DNA of 64,000 nt, from contig NZ_JARGNA010000005.1 in assembly GCF_030167905.1 (NCBI RefSeq), positions 248,001-312,000 on the forward strand. The letters run 5' to 3'. Source of the stretch: Flavobacterium terrisoli (GTDB lineage: Bacteria; Bacteroidota; Bacteroidia; Flavobacteriales; Flavobacteriaceae). Made by a program: the position numbers and the translations under genes. Below are positions 63,401 to 64,000 of the stretch, piece after piece. The notes below the pieces were generated by a model. It did no database searches, was not told where the DNA came from, and saw only the letters and a program-made list of their open reading frames with translations. The stretch's first letter is position 1. Every line of letters begins with the position of its first letter.

Positions 63401-64000
63401 AAATTCACTCCAATTGCTGAATATTGAGACAAAGGAATATCTATACTCGTCCATGAATTTACACCGACATTAATGTCTTTTCTGTTAGTTCCTACCCATA
63501 ACCATAAAAGAGTGGCATCCATTGAATAGATATCAACGTGTATGTGGGTCATAGTTGAAACATTTTTTGCAGCAAATGCAATTTGTCCAAAAGTAAAATT
63601 GTTTACATATCTGGCATTATTACCGGCTAATGAAACATCTGTAGTTGTAGTATTAGCGCTCCAGGTTGGCGTAGCTTCAAGAGCATAAGCGCCACTGTAG
63701 TAAGAAATAACGTTTGTTGCTACTCTTGCCGGAGGCGTTGGTGCTGCTGCAGGTGTTACCAATAACGAAGCCGTTTTACTTAATGCACCATAAGTTCCGT
63801 CTGAAGCTTGAGTTGCAGTAATAGTTGTTGTTCCACCGGCTAAAATAGTTACTGTATTCCCGCTGATAGTTGCAACTGCTGTATTACTACTGGTGTATGA
63901 CCAAGTACCTGAACTATTAGATGTTGGTGCAGTTAAGGCAAATGCTGCGTCTCCAACAGCTTTTGGTGATGGAACGGTGAAGGCGCCTTGTGTTGGCGGT
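60433..64000 (-). CDS. giant modular T9SS secreted protein, 5'-truncated by window edge
   Basis: At least 1189 codons; the frame is open to the right edge, so the N-terminus is outside. Three repeated pairs run through the first part: a BIG2-like Ig domain (motif SNSPGAWTYTSSNPAVATIS) and a carbohydrate-binding-like jelly roll (ending RNMFVDNIYFY or similar). Then comes a thrombospondin type 3/MopE-like Ca-binding stretch (DIDGDGYGDDN, GDCDDNDPNVHPNATEVC), three FN3-like modules with conserved Cys, and the T9SS type A sorting domain (ATAYPNPFANNFLID, final TLRVVKR). Likely a surface adhesin or glycan-binding protein. Confidence 0.88.
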   Translation of the reverse strand, partial: PPTQGAFTVPSPKAVGDAAFALTAPTSNSSGTWSYTSSNTAVATISGNTVTILAGGTTTITATQASDGTYGALSKTASLLVTPAAAPTPPARVATNVISYYSGAYALEATPTWSANTTTTDVSLAGNNARYVNNFTFGQIAFAAKNVSTMTHIHVDIYSMDATLLWLWVGTNRKDINVGVNSWTSIDIPLSQYSAIGVNLTSVNVVKIENPLGAGTLRNMFVDNIYFYVAGTPPTITNFTVPSKVFGDADFALTQPTSNSPGAWTYTSSNPAVATISGSTVHLVAPGTSTITASQAASGSFEAGSITATLNVAVPPLNTPAPTPPARNAWDVISCYSGAYTNITPTPTWGGNATISDVSLSGDATKYLQNYVLAQMSFANTDVSPMSTLHFDIHSLDNGTVWVRLNNVQYIAITPVNTWASFDIPLASFAGAPLTAINNIQFVSPTGAVTPLKNIYVDNIYFYRAPTLEPPTITGFSIPAKTAGDPAFTITQPTSNSAGAFTYTSSAPSVATISGNTITIVGGGTATITATQAATATYAAGSVTAQFVVAYGPPTASPAPYPRTPDRYVSMYTGSPTLYPTDIKAVRANWTAATTMTEVPNGTNNCLKLENFGYLGLVHRPNPAVETYANFNVEGMTNLHLDIYLNAPLTSNPATSRIFISLLWNGGEQLIEKTNLTAGWNSINIELSQYTNAILNQVAGIKLEQNTTTPTQIYLDNVFFSNDCYTYYGDIDGDGYGDDNTALDFCGIIPGAAIVGGDCDDNDPNVHPNATEVCFNGIDDDCDGFLSEGCAPVLVNILPSFCGSTLPKAKATITATNANYTGPGLSYLFRITNLSTNTTVDLPRAFRNFNFGMTDILAYNTQYSVMVAVVINGEEQPFSTPCLISTPGVPLTKLVHCGTTATSMSSSIACTSVSYALGYRYEVALASNPGVVKEFERLYNNFSMIMAGTAPNALPLTYDTDYIVRVKAKVLIDGEEVWGVYGDPCTVTTPPAPEAFMTACDEDGITPATMSTILYSNTVNYTTMYRFTLTSEELGYNQFVEHTFNNFRLSDFEALAPLTPGATYSVFVDVQLFGNYYSGKDCQLIVPGGNGDGNDEGGVIVKTQTDRAFNATAYPNPFANNFLIDVTTESNSPVSIKVYDMIGRLVDQQQIGVNSMESSAIGSQYPSGVYNVVITQDEVVKTLRVVKR

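Overview
This window reads as chromosome of a Flavobacterium-like member of the Flavobacteriaceae (Bacteroidota). The evidence is: type IX secretion (T9SS) C-terminal sorting domains on four secreted proteins; many lipoproteins with an acidic stretch after the lipobox cysteine; a BshA-type bacillithiol enzyme; a fused branched-chain 2-oxoacid dehydrogenase E1; and repeated Bacteroidota-type promoter cores (-7 element TAnnTTTG, usually with TTG or TTTG about 20 bases upstream). No tRNA, rRNA, insertion sequence, prophage or CRISPR array was recognised.

Layout. 1-8.4 kb: end of an Fe-S CCG-domain protein, a conserved flavobacterial protein, a GH3/beta-lactamase fusion lipoprotein, a convergent leucine-rich-repeat T9SS protein, then bshA with a small lipoprotein. 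8.4-16.5 kb: outer membrane barrel, aroC, a dicarboxylate/glutamate symporter, a T9SS protein, a DCC oxidoreductase, a MutS2-like protein without Smr domain, and ung. 16.5-25.2 kb: a long leftward block of envelope proteins, a transglutaminase-like membrane protein, a cytoplasmic Ca3427-like binding protein beside a clan GH-A-like lipoprotein, two tandem GNATs with a VOC protein, a nucleoside phosphorylase, an eIF1/SUI1-like factor and a 2OG-Fe(II) oxygenase. 25.3-34.5 kb: small T9SS protein, fused E1, glycine-zipper lipoprotein, an overlooked 52-residue membrane protein, a DUF4328 protein, katG and several small proteins plus a methyltransferase. 34.5-42.7 kb: an AT-rich SEFIR/TIR-domain protein, a TolB-propeller amidohydrolase, an APC permease, a peroxiredoxin and a DoxX-like protein. 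42.8-47.5 kb: the run pabB-tilS-dsbD. 47.5-53.1 kb: three tandem paralogous lipoproteins, each with its own candidate ECF-type promoter. 53.1-60.4 kb: UvrD-type helicase, Sua5/YciO protein, OmpA lipoprotein, GT2, HsdR_N-like protein and holA. 60.4-64 kb: a giant modular T9SS protein running off the right edge.

Most genes are ordinary housekeeping or envelope functions. Two things stand out. First, a family of arrays with exact or near-exact 7-base periodicity fills short intergenic gaps. They often begin in the stop codon of one gene and end a few bases before the next start, and often occur as two inverted arrays. One member lies inside the pabB coding sequence. Second, the lipoprotein triplet has a conserved N-terminal half, divergent C-terminal halves, and a duplicated promoter motif (CTGACGCAACC, 16-17 bases, TCKTWT-like). 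A stand-alone SEFIR/TIR protein with an unrecognised C-terminal half is the best candidate for a defence or signalling effector.
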